From NCBI GenBank assembly GCA_018368345.1, contig JAGZEK010000024.1, positions 1 through 14,022 on the forward strand: a stretch of DNA of 14,022 bases. The letters are read 5' to 3'. The DNA comes from Collinsella sp. (GTDB lineage Bacteria > Actinomycetota > Coriobacteriia > Coriobacteriales > Coriobacteriaceae). Position numbers and translations under genes: made by a program. The notes beneath the pieces were generated by a model that ran no database searches, had not been told where the DNA came from, and saw nothing but the letters and a program-made list of their open reading frames with translations. Of the stretch, positions 1 to 6,782 are shown piece by piece; within the stretch, counting starts at the first letter, position 1, and each line of letters starts with the position of its first letter.

Positions 1-268
1 CATTCAGCATCAGGGTAGCGCTGCGACGCGGAAATCGCGCGCCGTTGCCGCGCCCCGCAGTGCCCGCTTCCCCCGAGAACAATTATCAGTGCAGGTAAAC
101 GGCTTGCGCATTTTCGGAAAACCGGGGGATGGTCGACCCACACGGTTCAAACGTAGTAGATAGGCCGCTTTCGTGGTCCCGCGCCAAAACAGTCTTTTTT
201 GAGCGAAGTGGCAGGTGGTATCCTTGGTAGCTCTGTGCTGCAAACGCACCTCAAACGCAAGGAGTCCC
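1..268. other. Region upstream of tex, no supported gene
   Basis: No reading frame here looks like a gene. The frames open at the left edge run into stops within about 160 bases and carry no recognisable motif. The palindrome GGTCGACC (131-138) is flanked by AACCG (120-124) and CGGTT (143-147), giving a weak nested inverted repeat. A run of six T (195-200) precedes a possible but poorly spaced promoter: TTGAGC at 199-204 and TATCCT at 219-224, with a spacer of only 14. The tex promoter probably lies in 190-230, but I cannot fix it. Confidence 0.4.
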
Positions 269-2416
269 ATGGATCTTATCGCCCAGCTCGCGCGCGAGCT
301 CAACCTTAAGGCCGCCAACGTCGAGGCGGCCGTCAAGCTCATCGACGAGGGAAACACCATTCCCTTTATCTCGCGCTACCGCAAGGAAGCCACGGGCGGC
401 ATGGACGATGTCGCCCTGCGCGCGCTCGACGAGCGCCTGTCCTACCTGCGTAATCTTGAGCAGCGCAAAGAGGACGTCATTCTGCTCATCGATGCCCAGG
501 GCAAACTCACGCCCGAACTCGAGCAGCAGATTCGCGAGGCCACGCAGCTCCAGCGTGTCGAGGACCTCTACAAGCCCTACCGCAAAAAGCGCATGACCCG
601 CGCGCAGAAGGCCCGCGAGGCAGGCCTGGAGCCGCTCGCCAACATGATTATCATGCAGGCCTCGGCCAAAGGCAGTGCACTCGACGCCGCCGCGGCCTAC
701 GTCAACGAGGAAGCCGGCTTCGACACGCCCGAGAAGGCGCTCGCCGGCGCGGCAGACATCGTGGCCGAGACGGTGGCCGAGGACCCCGAGAACGTCGCCG
801 ATCTGCGCGCCTTTACGCAAAACACCGCCGACATCATCGTCGAGGCCACCGACCCCGCCGAGAAGACCCCCTACGAGCCGTACTACAGCTATGATGAGCC
901 GCTGCGCCGCATCCCCAACCACCGTGTGCTGGCTATCGACCGCGGTGAGCGCGAGGGCAAGCTCCGCGTGCGCGTGAACGTCGACGGCGCCGCTGCCACG
1001 GCACGCCTCGGCAGCCGTTGGCCCCGACGCCAAGGCGTCTTCGCGCCCGTCTTTGACGCCGCCATCGCCGACGGCTACAAGCGCCTCATGGCCCCCTCGC
1101 TGGAGCGCGAGGCCCGCGCCAAACTCACCGTCCGTGCGCAGACCGAGGCTATCAACGTCTTTGCCAAGAATCTCGAGGGCCTGCTCTCGGCACGCCCCGT
1201 CCGTGGCGCCCGCGTGCTCGCGCTCGATCCGGGCTACCGCACCGGCTGCAAGGTCGCCGTCATGGACGAGACCGGCAAGCTGCTCGACCACGGCGTGGTC
1301 TACCCCACCAAGCCGCGCCACGACGTCGCCGGCACCAAGCGCGAGCTCGCTCGCCTCGTCAAGAAGGACGGCGTCAACACCATCGTCATCGGCAACGGCA
1401 CCGCCAGCCGCGAGACCGAGGAAGTCGTCTCGGAGTTCATCGCCGAGCAGGCGCCTGGACTGCGATACACCATCGTCAACGAGGCCGGCGCATCGGTGTA
1501 CTCCGCCTCCGAGCTCGCGAGCCAGGAGTATCCCGACTTGGACGTCACCGTGCGTGGCGCCATGAGCCTGGGCCGCCGCCTGCAAGACCCGCTGGCAGAG
1601 CTCGTCAAGATTCCGCCCCAGTCCATCGGCGTGGGCCAGTACCAGCACGACCTTGACCAGGCCGAGCTTTCGCGCACTCTGGGCCACGTGGTGGAGGACG
1701 TCGTCAACCGCGTAGGCGTCGACGTAAACACCGCGAGCGCGAGCCTGCTGGGATACGTATCGGGCATCACGCCAAGCGTGGCCAAAAACATCGTGGCCTA
1801 CCGCGAGGAAAACGGCGCCTTTACCGATCGTCGCCAGCTCAAGAAGGTCCCCAAGCTGGGACCCAAGGCATATCTCAACGCCGCGGGCTTTTTGCGCATC
1901 AGTGGCGGCAAGAACCCGCTTGACGCGACAAGCGTCCACCCCGAGAGCTACGAGGTGGCGACGGCCGTCCTGGAGCGCGCCGGCGTTAAAGCAAGCGAGC
2001 TCAGCCGCGGCGGCGTGCCCGACATCGAGCGTCGCCTGGGCAGCATCTCGGCGCTGGCAAGCGACCTGAACTGCGGCACCCTCACGCTCATCGACATTGT
2101 CAACGAGCTCAAGAAGCCCGGTCGCGACCCGCGCGACGACGCGCCCGAGGTGGTCTTTAGCCGCTCAGCACTTTCCATCGATGACCTGAAGCCCGGCATG
2201 GAACTCAAGGGCACGGTGCGCAACGTCGTCGACTTTGGCGCGTTCGTCGACGTGGGCGTGCACCAGGACGGCCTCGTGCACATCTCCAAGCTGGCCAACC
2301 ACTTCGTCAAGCACCCGAGCGACGTAGTGCGCGTCGGCGACACGGTGAAGGTGTGGGTAGAAAAGGTCGACCGAGACCGCAAAAAGATCTCCCTCACCAT
2401 GGTGCAGGGGAAGTAG
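269..2416 (+). CDS. tex: Tex family RNA-binding transcription accessory protein
   Basis: A 715-residue cytoplasmic protein of the Tex (toxin expression)/YhgF family, a nucleic-acid-binding factor thought to act in transcription and RNA metabolism. The usual domain order is visible. A helical Tex_N region occupies about residues 5-190 and includes IPFISRYRKEATGG, a family signature. A YqgF/RNase H-like fold starts near residue 313 (LALDPGYRTGCKVAV). Helix-hairpin-helix segments lie near 483-555 (VNTASASLL, GITPSVAKNIV). A C-terminal S1 domain spans about 640-713 (GTVRNVVDFGAFVDVG, DGLVHISKL). Length is normal for the family. The ATG at 269 is chosen because AAGGAG (259-264) lies just upstream and the protein then begins as Tex proteins do; an ATG at 215 in the same frame has no ribosome site and would add 18 unrelated residues. 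It appears to be a single-gene unit ended by the hairpin at 2435-2467. Confidence 0.95.
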   Translation: MDLIAQLARELNLKAANVEAAVKLIDEGNTIPFISRYRKEATGGMDDVALRALDERLSYLRNLEQRKEDVILLIDAQGKLTPELEQQIREATQLQRVEDLYKPYRKKRMTRAQKAREAGLEPLANMIIMQASAKGSALDAAAAYVNEEAGFDTPEKALAGAADIVAETVAEDPENVADLRAFTQNTADIIVEATDPAEKTPYEPYYSYDEPLRRIPNHRVLAIDRGEREGKLRVRVNVDGAAATARLGSRWPRRQGVFAPVFDAAIADGYKRLMAPSLEREARAKLTVRAQTEAINVFAKNLEGLLSARPVRGARVLALDPGYRTGCKVAVMDETGKLLDHGVVYPTKPRHDVAGTKRELARLVKKDGVNTIVIGNGTASRETEEVVSEFIAEQAPGLRYTIVNEAGASVYSASELASQEYPDLDVTVRGAMSLGRRLQDPLAELVKIPPQSIGVGQYQHDLDQAELSRTLGHVVEDVVNRVGVDVNTASASLLGYVSGITPSVAKNIVAYREENGAFTDRRQLKKVPKLGPKAYLNAAGFLRISGGKNPLDATSVHPESYEVATAVLERAGVKASELSRGGVPDIERRLGSISALASDLNCGTLTLIDIVNELKKPGRDPRDDAPEVVFSRSALSIDDLKPGMELKGTVRNVVDFGAFVDVGVHQDGLVHISKLANHFVKHPSDVVRVGDTVKVWVEKVDRDRKKISLTMVQGK

Positions 2417-2434
2417 CCAGAGCAATTACTTAAG

Positions 2435-2469
2435 AAATGGGGCAAACAAGACTTGTTTGTCCCATTTTT
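2435..2469 (+). terminator. Terminator hairpin after tex
   Basis: Arms 2435-2450 (AAATGGGGCAAACAAG) and 2452-2467 (CTTGTTTGTCCCATTT) pair over 16 bases with one G-U pair, and the run of T at 2465-2469 closes the stem. It starts 18 bases after the tex stop. The A-rich left arm means it could also work on the minus strand, but a separate terminator for that strand lies at 2611-2650. Confidence 0.7.
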
Positions 2470-2510
2470 AGAAGACGAGGCACATCGGCGAAACCTTATG
2501 TCAAACCACT

Positions 2511-2595
2511 AGACTTGCAAGTTTTTCTCACCCGATAGAAAGAACTTGCAAACTTTGCAAGTTCTTCTCACGCGATGACAAAAACTTGCAAGTCT
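2511..2595. repeat. Nested palindrome with four TTGCAAG/TTGCAAA cores
   Basis: Outer arms 2511-2526 and 2580-2595 are perfect inverted copies over 16 bases (AGACTTGCAAGTTTTT and its complement). An inner palindrome, 2540-2552 with 2554-2566, is perfect over 13 bases around one C. The segment also reads as two direct units, because TTCTCAC-C/G-CGAT recurs at 2525-2536 and 2565-2576. It lies between convergent genes, 44 bases past the tex terminator. Function unknown: a cluster of operator-like sites, a mobile or extragenic palindromic element, or a structured RNA are all possible. Confidence 0.7.
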
Positions 2596-2610
2596 GACAG
2601 ACCCGCTATA

Positions 2611-2650
2611 GCAAAACGCCCCGACCCTCACGATTGTGAGCCGGGGCGTT
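2611..2650 (-). terminator. Terminator of the downstream transaldolase unit
   Basis: Arms 2615-2623 (AACGCCCCG) and 2642-2650 (CGGGGCGTT) pair, with a second stem inside (CTCAC 2627-2631 with GTGAG 2636-2640, loop GATT). Read on the minus strand the hairpin is followed by TTTTGC, so it fits termination of the transaldolase gene that ends at 2771. Confidence 0.7.
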
Positions 2651-2659
2651 ATTCAGTTC

Positions 2660-2756
2660 GTGTCGGCAGCCCCGGCCTTTCCTTTGCCTAGCGCGACCCT
2701 CGCGAAGCGCGTGAGCGATAGGGAAAGGAAAGGCCGGGGCGAACAGTCCACGACAC
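2660..2756. repeat. Long imperfect hairpin, REP-like extragenic element
   Basis: Arms 2669-2685 (GCCCCGGCCTTTCCTTT) and 2724-2740 are perfect inverted copies over 17 bases. Pairing continues inward with two mismatches to 2694/2715, and an outer GTGTCG/CGACAC pair (2660-2665, 2751-2756) flanks it. The apex (about 2695-2714) is GC-rich. A third inverted pair, GCGAACA (2739-2745) with TGTTCGC (2763-2769), overlaps its right edge. The element lies in the 3' untranslated part of the minus-strand transaldolase transcript, before that gene's terminator. It could be a dispersed palindromic repeat, an mRNA 3'-end stabiliser or a second terminator. Confidence 0.65.
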
Positions 2757-2770
2757 AGTCGGTGTTCGCT

Positions 2771-3475
2771 TTACGGCAGGATATGGAAGCCGAGCGAGGC
2801 GATGTCCTTGGCAAAGCCGCGCACGGTGTCGAGCGAGACCTCGTATGGGTCGCGGCCGATGTTCTTGCGCTTGGCCAGGATGCTGTTGGGCACCGTGATA
2901 ATCTGGCAGCCGCAGGCCTCCGCCTGGTAGATGTTGATGAGCTCGCGCGTGGACGCCCACAGGACCTCGCAGTTGGGCTTGGTGGCGGCCTTCTCGACCG
3001 ACTCCGTCATAAACGGAATGGGGTCGACGCCGGTATCGGCGATACGGCCGGCAAAGAGCGAAATGATGGACGGCGTCTCGGCGTCAACGGCCTCGACCAT
3101 CTCGTCGACCTGCTCGGGCGTAAAGATGGTGGTGACGTTGACCTTGATACCATCGGCCGAAAGCTTGCGGACCAGCTCGGCGGTGGACTCGCCCTTGGTG
3201 GTCACGCATGGAATCTTGACGTAGACGTTCTCGGCCCAGGTAGCGATCTCGCGAGCCTCGACCTCCATGGTCTCGACGTCGTCGGCAAAGACCTCAAACG
3301 AGACGGACACATCGGTGATGTGGGTCAAGACCTCCTTGGCAAACGCGCGGTAATCCGTCACGCCGCCCTTCTTCATAAGGGACGGGTTGGTCGTGAAACC
3401 CTGAACGTTGCCGTTCTCGTACATGTCGAGCATGCCTTCGAGGTTTGCACCGTCAGCGAACACCTTGATTGCCAT
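2771..3475 (-). CDS. Transaldolase family protein (FSA/TalC-like), copy 1
   Basis: A 234-residue cytoplasmic TIM-barrel enzyme of the short transaldolase/fructose-6-phosphate aldolase family. It would transfer or release dihydroxyacetone units between sugar phosphates through a Schiff-base lysine. Visible family features are GFTTNPSLM (residues 26-34), the VYVKIP strand whose Lys87 is the expected catalytic lysine, KVNVTTIFTPEQ, AGRIADTGVDP, and EVLWAST followed by GCQIITVP. Length suits the short family rather than the 320-residue TalB type. The ATG at 3475 is chosen over the in-frame ATG at 3499 because AAAGGA lies at the right distance and copy 2 starts identically (MAIKVFADGANLEG). By eye about four of five residues match copy 2 at 6072-6782, so these are recent paralogs. 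It has its own terminator (2611-2650) and lies beyond the PTS operon terminator, so it is probably transcribed separately. Aldolase versus transaldolase activity cannot be decided here. Confidence 0.9.
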   Translation of the reverse strand: MAIKVFADGANLEGMLDMYENGNVQGFTTNPSLMKKGGVTDYRAFAKEVLTHITDVSVSFEVFADDVETMEVEAREIATWAENVYVKIPCVTTKGESTAELVRKLSADGIKVNVTTIFTPEQVDEMVEAVDAETPSIISLFAGRIADTGVDPIPFMTESVEKAATKPNCEVLWASTRELINIYQAEACGCQIITVPNSILAKRKNIGRDPYEVSLDTVRGFAKDIASLGFHILP

Positions 3476-3700
3476 CTGCCTGATTCCTTTCGTTAGCATA
3501 CGGCCGATAAACTGCTAAACACTTTACCTACGTTTATCAAGGCGTGAACTGCGGTTTTTTATCTTCTCGGCGAACGGTTTTGCGGTTTTACCATTTTTAT
3601 ATCAACAACCCAGCGGCAAAACGTTTTTGCCATTCATGGCGTTTGATTCCGCTCACGGCGCAGAGACGATGCTTCGTCAGCATGTTTTCACAACCGCTCC
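3476..3700 (-). promoter_or_regulatory. AT-rich leader and possible operator of transaldolase copy 1
   Basis: This gene-free stretch separates the PTS terminator from transaldolase copy 1 and must hold that gene's promoter. On the minus strand TTGATA (3540-3535) is a fair -35 box, but the hexamer 17 bases on (TAGCAG, 3517-3512) is weak. A near-perfect palindrome, GGCAAAACGTTTTTGCC (3615-3631), has one extra base off centre and resembles a repressor operator with a central CG. The string CGGTTTT occurs three times (3552, 3575, 3583). I see no credible gene here on either strand. Confidence 0.4.
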
Positions 3701-3744
3701 AAAACAAAAAAGCGGTGACGCCTCATTTGAGACGTCACCGCTTT
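3701..3744 (-). terminator. Strong terminator of the PTS operon
   Basis: Arms 3709-3720 (AAAGCGGTGACG) and 3733-3744 (CGTCACCGCTTT) pair over 12 bases, extended by CTC (3722-3724) with GAG (3729-3731) around an ATTT loop. On the minus strand the stem is followed by TTTTTTGTTTT, a classic U-tract. It lies about 57 bases after the stop of the PTS IIC gene and ends the transaldolase-IIA-IIB-IIC unit. Confidence 0.85.
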
Positions 3745-3800
3745 CGTGTAGGAGCCGGTTATCGGAGCTCCGCCCGATTAGGGCTTAACGTACGCCTGGA

Positions 3801-5192
3801 TTACTCTTCCTCGACGTGGTTGATCACAGCGCCCTTGGTGTGGATGAAGTTGGGGACAAAGGCGATGATCAGAAGGACAGCGAGAATCGCATAGACGCCG
3901 GTGGTACCGAAGGCCTCGGCAGCACGGCCGAGCGTAATGCCGATAACGGAGAAGTCGAAGTCACCAAACGTGGTGTTCTTGAAGCCGAAGACGTCAAGGA
4001 CAGGCAGGAGCAGAGCAGGGGCAAAGGTGATGAGCAGGCCGTTGACGAACGCGCCCAGAGCCGCACCCTTGCGACCGCCGGTAGCATTGCCGTAGATGCC
4101 GGCAGTGGCGCCGCAGAAGAAGTGAGGAACCATACCCGGGATGATGAAGATGCCGAGGGTAGCACCCACGATGAACATACCGACCACGCCACCGATAAAG
4201 GAAGCGACAAAGCCGAGGATGACGGCGGTGGGGGCATAGGGGAAGAAGACGGCGCAGTCGACGGCGGGGATGGCACCGGGGATCAGCTTGTTGGAGATGC
4301 CCTGGAAGGCCGGGACCAGGTCGGCGAGAATCATGCGGACGCCGTTGTAGACGATGGTGACGCCGACGGCGAAGGACAGAGCACAGGTCAGGGCGTAAAC
4401 AATCACGTTGTCGCCGCCAGCAGTCTCAGCAACAACCGCAGGATCTGCGATGTAAGCGGCAAAAGCAGTCACCAGGTAGAAGAAGGCCATGGTAAGAGCC
4501 GTGGAGATGGTGGTGTCACGCAGGAAGGCATACTTCTCGGGGACCTCGATCTTCTCGGTGCTGTTCTCCTCGGCGTCCTTAGCAAACAGCGTACCGACGG
4601 CAGCGGAGATATAGTAGGCAAGCGAGCCGAAGTGACCCATGGCGATCTCGTCGCCATCGGTAACCTTCTCGGTGAAACGCTGGCCGACGGCAGGGAGCAT
4701 GGCGCTTACAAGACCCAAGAACATGCCGCCCACAATAACGAGCTGAACATCCTGGAAGCCAGATGCCTGCAGAACAGCAGACAGCAGGCAAGCCATGAAC
4801 ATGCTGTGATGGCCCGTCAGGAAGATGTACTTAAACTTGGTAAAGCGAGCAATGATAATGTTCACGACATAGCCGAGAATCAGAATCATCATGGTCTGAA
4901 CGCCGAGGACGCTCTGAGCCATCGAAACGACGACCTCGTTGTTGGGCACGACGCCGGTGATGTGGAAACCGGTCTCGATGAAGGTACCGAGCGGAGCAAG
5001 GTTCTCCTGAACAACAGCGGCGCCGGCAGACAGCATGATGTAGCCAAGGATCGGCTTCAGGGTGCCTGTCATCACCTTGTGGGCGGGACGCTTAAGCGCG
5101 ACAAGGCCCACAAAAGCGAACAGGCCCATAATCCATGCTGGCTTGGTCAGAATCGATTGGATAAACTCAAGTATGGGAAGGATGGCTTGCAT
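3801..5192 (-). CDS. ulaA: PTS ascorbate-type (UlaA/SgaT family) IIC permease
   Basis: A 463-residue inner-membrane permease with about ten to eleven hydrophobic segments. In family members this subunit carries the substrate across the membrane for phosphorylation by the IIB partner. Family signatures include KVMTGTLKPILGYIML near residues 40-55, FLTGHHSMFMA, VTDGDEIAMGHFGS, and GVRMILADLVPAFQGISNKLIPGAIPAVDCAVFFPYAPTAV split over adjoining positions, a block closely shared with E. coli UlaA. The ATG at 5192 follows AAAGGAAG at good spacing; an ATG at 5237 in frame lacks this and would add 15 charged residues. It is the last gene of the operon, 71 bases after IIB, with a hairpin in that gap. 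'Ascorbate' is a family label only; related permeases serve other substrates, and no ascorbate catabolic enzyme is encoded nearby. Confidence 0.9.
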   Translation of the reverse strand: MQAILPILEFIQSILTKPAWIMGLFAFVGLVALKRPAHKVMTGTLKPILGYIMLSAGAAVVQENLAPLGTFIETGFHITGVVPNNEVVVSMAQSVLGVQTMMILILGYVVNIIIARFTKFKYIFLTGHHSMFMACLLSAVLQASGFQDVQLVIVGGMFLGLVSAMLPAVGQRFTEKVTDGDEIAMGHFGSLAYYISAAVGTLFAKDAEENSTEKIEVPEKYAFLRDTTISTALTMAFFYLVTAFAAYIADPAVVAETAGGDNVIVYALTCALSFAVGVTIVYNGVRMILADLVPAFQGISNKLIPGAIPAVDCAVFFPYAPTAVILGFVASFIGGVVGMFIVGATLGIFIIPGMVPHFFCGATAGIYGNATGGRKGAALGAFVNGLLITFAPALLLPVLDVFGFKNTTFGDFDFSVIGITLGRAAEAFGTTGVYAILAVLLIIAFVPNFIHTKGAVINHVEEE

Positions 5193-5216
5193 CTGGGCTT
5201 CCTTTCTTTTTAACGT

Positions 5217-5249
5217 GGGCGCGTTTCCCTCTTCCACAGGGAACCGCCC
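5217..5249 (-). other. Intercistronic hairpin between PTS IIB and IIC
   Basis: GGGCG (5217-5221) pairs with CGCCC (5245-5249), then GTTTCCC (5223-5229) pairs with GGGAAC (5239-5244) with one bulged base. The hairpin lies wholly between the IIB stop and the IIC ribosome site. It has no strong U-tract directly behind it, so a processing or stability element is as likely as partial termination. Confidence 0.45.
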
Positions 5250-5263
5250 CTTTTTGTGCCGCT

Positions 5264-5539
5264 TTAGGCGTTAGCGGCGGCCGCCTTGATTGCCTCGAGG
5301 GCGTCTTCGCGGATCTTCTTCTTGTTCACGTAGCTGCGAACGATCACGACGTTACCGTGAAGCTCGGGGGCGAGCTCCTTAACGGTAATGAACAGATCCG
5401 GATTTGCGGAAGAAGCACCGTTCAGGTCCATAGACTCAACGTCGGCCTTGATGCCCTCCTCCTCACAAAGCTCCTCGACTTTGCCAGCGAGCATCAGGCT
5501 GGACCCGATGCCGTTTCCGCATACGGTGATGATATGCAT
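5264..5539 (-). CDS. ulaB: PTS IIB component, ascorbate/UlaB type
   Basis: A 91-residue cytoplasmic PTS IIB protein. It carries the phosphoryl group from IIA to the sugar held by IIC, on the cysteine of the N-terminal P-loop-like motif TVCGNGIGSSLML (Cys7). The CGNGxGSS form, in place of CxxG(I/M)xTS, and the small size match the lactate/ascorbate (SgaB/UlaB) class. The second half (VVIVRSYVNKKKIREDALEAI) has the usual closing strand and helix. The ATG at 5539 follows AGGAAGG. It sits between IIA and IIC in one minus-strand operon, 76 bases after IIA. That gap holds two small hairpins, 5589-5602 and 5563-5577. Confidence 0.9.
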   Translation of the reverse strand: MHIITVCGNGIGSSLMLAGKVEELCEEEGIKADVESMDLNGASSANPDLFITVKELAPELHGNVVIVRSYVNKKKIREDALEAIKAAAANA

Positions 5540-5562
5540 GGCAACCTTCCTCTCCTACACGT

Positions 5563-5602
5563 GACGGTTTTCCCGTCTATCCAAAAGCGGCGACGCATCG
5601 CC
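5563..5602 (-). other. Two small hairpins between PTS IIA and IIB
   Basis: GGCGA (5589-5593) with TCGCC (5598-5602) forms a short perfect stem around CGCA, and the outer C/G pair extends it. GACGG (5563-5567) with CCGTC (5573-5577) forms a second stem with a five-base loop. On the minus strand the first is followed by GCTTTTGG, a weak terminator-like tail. They may tune the ratio of IIA to IIB/IIC. Confidence 0.4.
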
Positions 5603-5615
5603 GTGCCATTAAGGC

Positions 5616-6062
5616 CTAAAAGAATGAACGCATGGTCTCCAAAACCTGCTCGGGCGTATCGCACGCGCTGAGCTTGGCAACGCAGTCCTCGTCCTCGAAC
5701 ATCTGCGAAAGTTCCGCCAAGCAACCAAGATGAGCCTTGGGGTCGGGCGCGCAAATGCCCACGAGCACGTGAACCGGATCGAAATCCTCGTGTCCAAATA
5801 CGACCGCAGGATCAAGCGTGACGATGCAGATTCCCGCTTCGCTCACATTGCCATCGGCCTGGGCGTGGGGCATGGCGATACCCTCTTCCAGAACCATATA
5901 GGGACCAAATTTGTGAACCGATGAAATCATGGCGTCGACATAGCTCTGGTCGCATTTGCCAGCGTCAACGAGCAACTTGCCGCATGCCTTGATCGCTTCC
6001 CCCCAATCGGAGGCCTCGACATGGCAGGCAACAAGCTCGGGCTTAAGAAGATCGGTCAGCAT
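5616..6062 (-). CDS. ulaC: PTS IIA component, UlaC type (EIIA-2 family)
   Basis: A 148-residue cytoplasmic PTS IIA domain that accepts phosphate from HPr and passes it to the IIB next door. The active-site segment is EEGIAMPHAQ, with His66 the expected phosphorylated residue. FGPYMVLEEGIAMPHA and the C-terminal FEDEDCVAKL closely parallel E. coli UlaC, so it belongs with the ascorbate-class IIA proteins rather than with the larger regulatory EIIA-BglG fusions. It starts only 9 bases after the stop of transaldolase copy 2. The last codons and stop of that gene (GAGGAGTAG) and the following AGGGG supply the purine-rich ribosome site, which suggests translational coupling. Confidence 0.9.
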   Translation of the reverse strand: MLTDLLKPELVACHVEASDWGEAIKACGKLLVDAGKCDQSYVDAMISSVHKFGPYMVLEEGIAMPHAQADGNVSEAGICIVTLDPAVVFGHEDFDPVHVLVGICAPDPKAHLGCLAELSQMFEDEDCVAKLSACDTPEQVLETMRSFF

Positions 6063-6071
6063 GCTCGTCCC

Positions 6072-6782
6072 CTACTCCTCGGGCAGGATGTGAAAACCAA
6101 GCGCCTGAATGTCGCGGGCAAAGCCCTTGACCGTATCAAGCGAGTACTCAAGCAAATCTTTCCCGAAATTCTTGCGCTTGGCAAGAAGGGCATTGGGGAC
6201 CGTAATGATCTGGCAGCCAACAGACTCTGCCTGGAAGATGTTGAGCACCTCACGCGTAGATGCCCAGAGAACCTCGGCGGCGGGCTTGACGGCAGCCTTC
6301 TTTACGGACTCTGCCATGAGGGGCAGCGGATCGACACCGGTATCGGCGATACGGCCGGCGAAGATGGACAGAATAGAGGGGGTCTCGGCAGAGACGGCAT
6401 CGACGAACTCGTCGACCTGCTCGGGCGTGAAGATGGTGGTGACATTCACCTTGATGCCATCGGCGGAAAGGCGCTTGACCAACGCGGCGGTGGACTCGCC
6501 CTTGGTGTTGAGCGCCGGGATCTTAACGTAGACGTTGTCCGCCCAGGTTGCGATCTCGCGAGCCTCGGCCTCCATACCAGCCTCGTCGTCGGCGAAAACC
6601 TCAAAAGAGACCGACACATCGGTGATGTGCTCAAGAACCGTCTTGGCAAAAGCGCGGTAGTCGGTCACGCCACCGGCCTTCATAAGGGAAGGATTGGTCG
6701 TGAAGCCCTGAACGTTGCCATTGTCGTGCATGTCAAGCATGCCCTCGAGGTTAGCGCCGTCGGCAAACACCTTGATCGCCAT
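6072..6782 (-). CDS. Transaldolase family protein (FSA/TalC-like), copy 2
   Basis: A 236-residue paralog of the protein at 2771-3475, with the same start (MAIKVFADGANLEG), the same GFTTNPSLM, the candidate Schiff-base lysine Lys87 in VYVKIP, AGRIADTGVDP and GCQIITVPNALL. It is the first gene of the minus-strand operon with PTS IIA, IIB and IIC, so it probably works on the sugar phosphate produced by that transporter or on a product of it. The ATG at 6782 follows AAAGGA at good spacing. Differences from copy 1 are scattered conservative changes plus a block near residues 206-214 and a two-residue Glu-Glu tail. Such differences suggest divergence after duplication. No transketolase, kinase or isomerase lies beside it, so the rest of the pathway must be encoded elsewhere. 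Confidence 0.9.
   Translation of the reverse strand: MAIKVFADGANLEGMLDMHDNGNVQGFTTNPSLMKAGGVTDYRAFAKTVLEHITDVSVSFEVFADDEAGMEAEAREIATWADNVYVKIPALNTKGESTAALVKRLSADGIKVNVTTIFTPEQVDEFVDAVSAETPSILSIFAGRIADTGVDPLPLMAESVKKAAVKPAAEVLWASTREVLNIFQAESVGCQIITVPNALLAKRKNFGKDLLEYSLDTVKGFARDIQALGFHILPEE

Noticed and set aside
10..360. A 116-residue minus-strand frame at the left edge
   Set aside because: It starts inside tex on the opposite strand and has no ribosome site or domain.
251..1939. A 562-residue open frame on the minus strand opposite tex
   Set aside because: Shadow of the tex gene with repetitive Gly/Val/Leu/Asp content and no motifs.
2511..2595. A minimal CRISPR array
   Set aside because: The units are inverted as well as direct, there are no unique spacers of constant length, and no cas gene is present.
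2636..3496. A 286-residue plus-strand frame opposite transaldolase copy 1
   Set aside because: It begins inside a terminator and a palindromic element and then mirrors the transaldolase codons. A parallel shadow at 6021-7013 opposite copy 2 shows the same pattern.
3544..3894. A 116-residue plus-strand frame between the two transcription units
   Set aside because: It runs through the PTS terminator and into the opposite strand of PTS IIC and has no recognisable features.
3816..5213. A 465-residue open frame on the plus strand opposite PTS IIC
   Set aside because: The composition is extremely rich in Asp, Glu and Gly, the mirror of hydrophobic membrane codons, with no ribosome site or domain. 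The IIC frame is clearly real.
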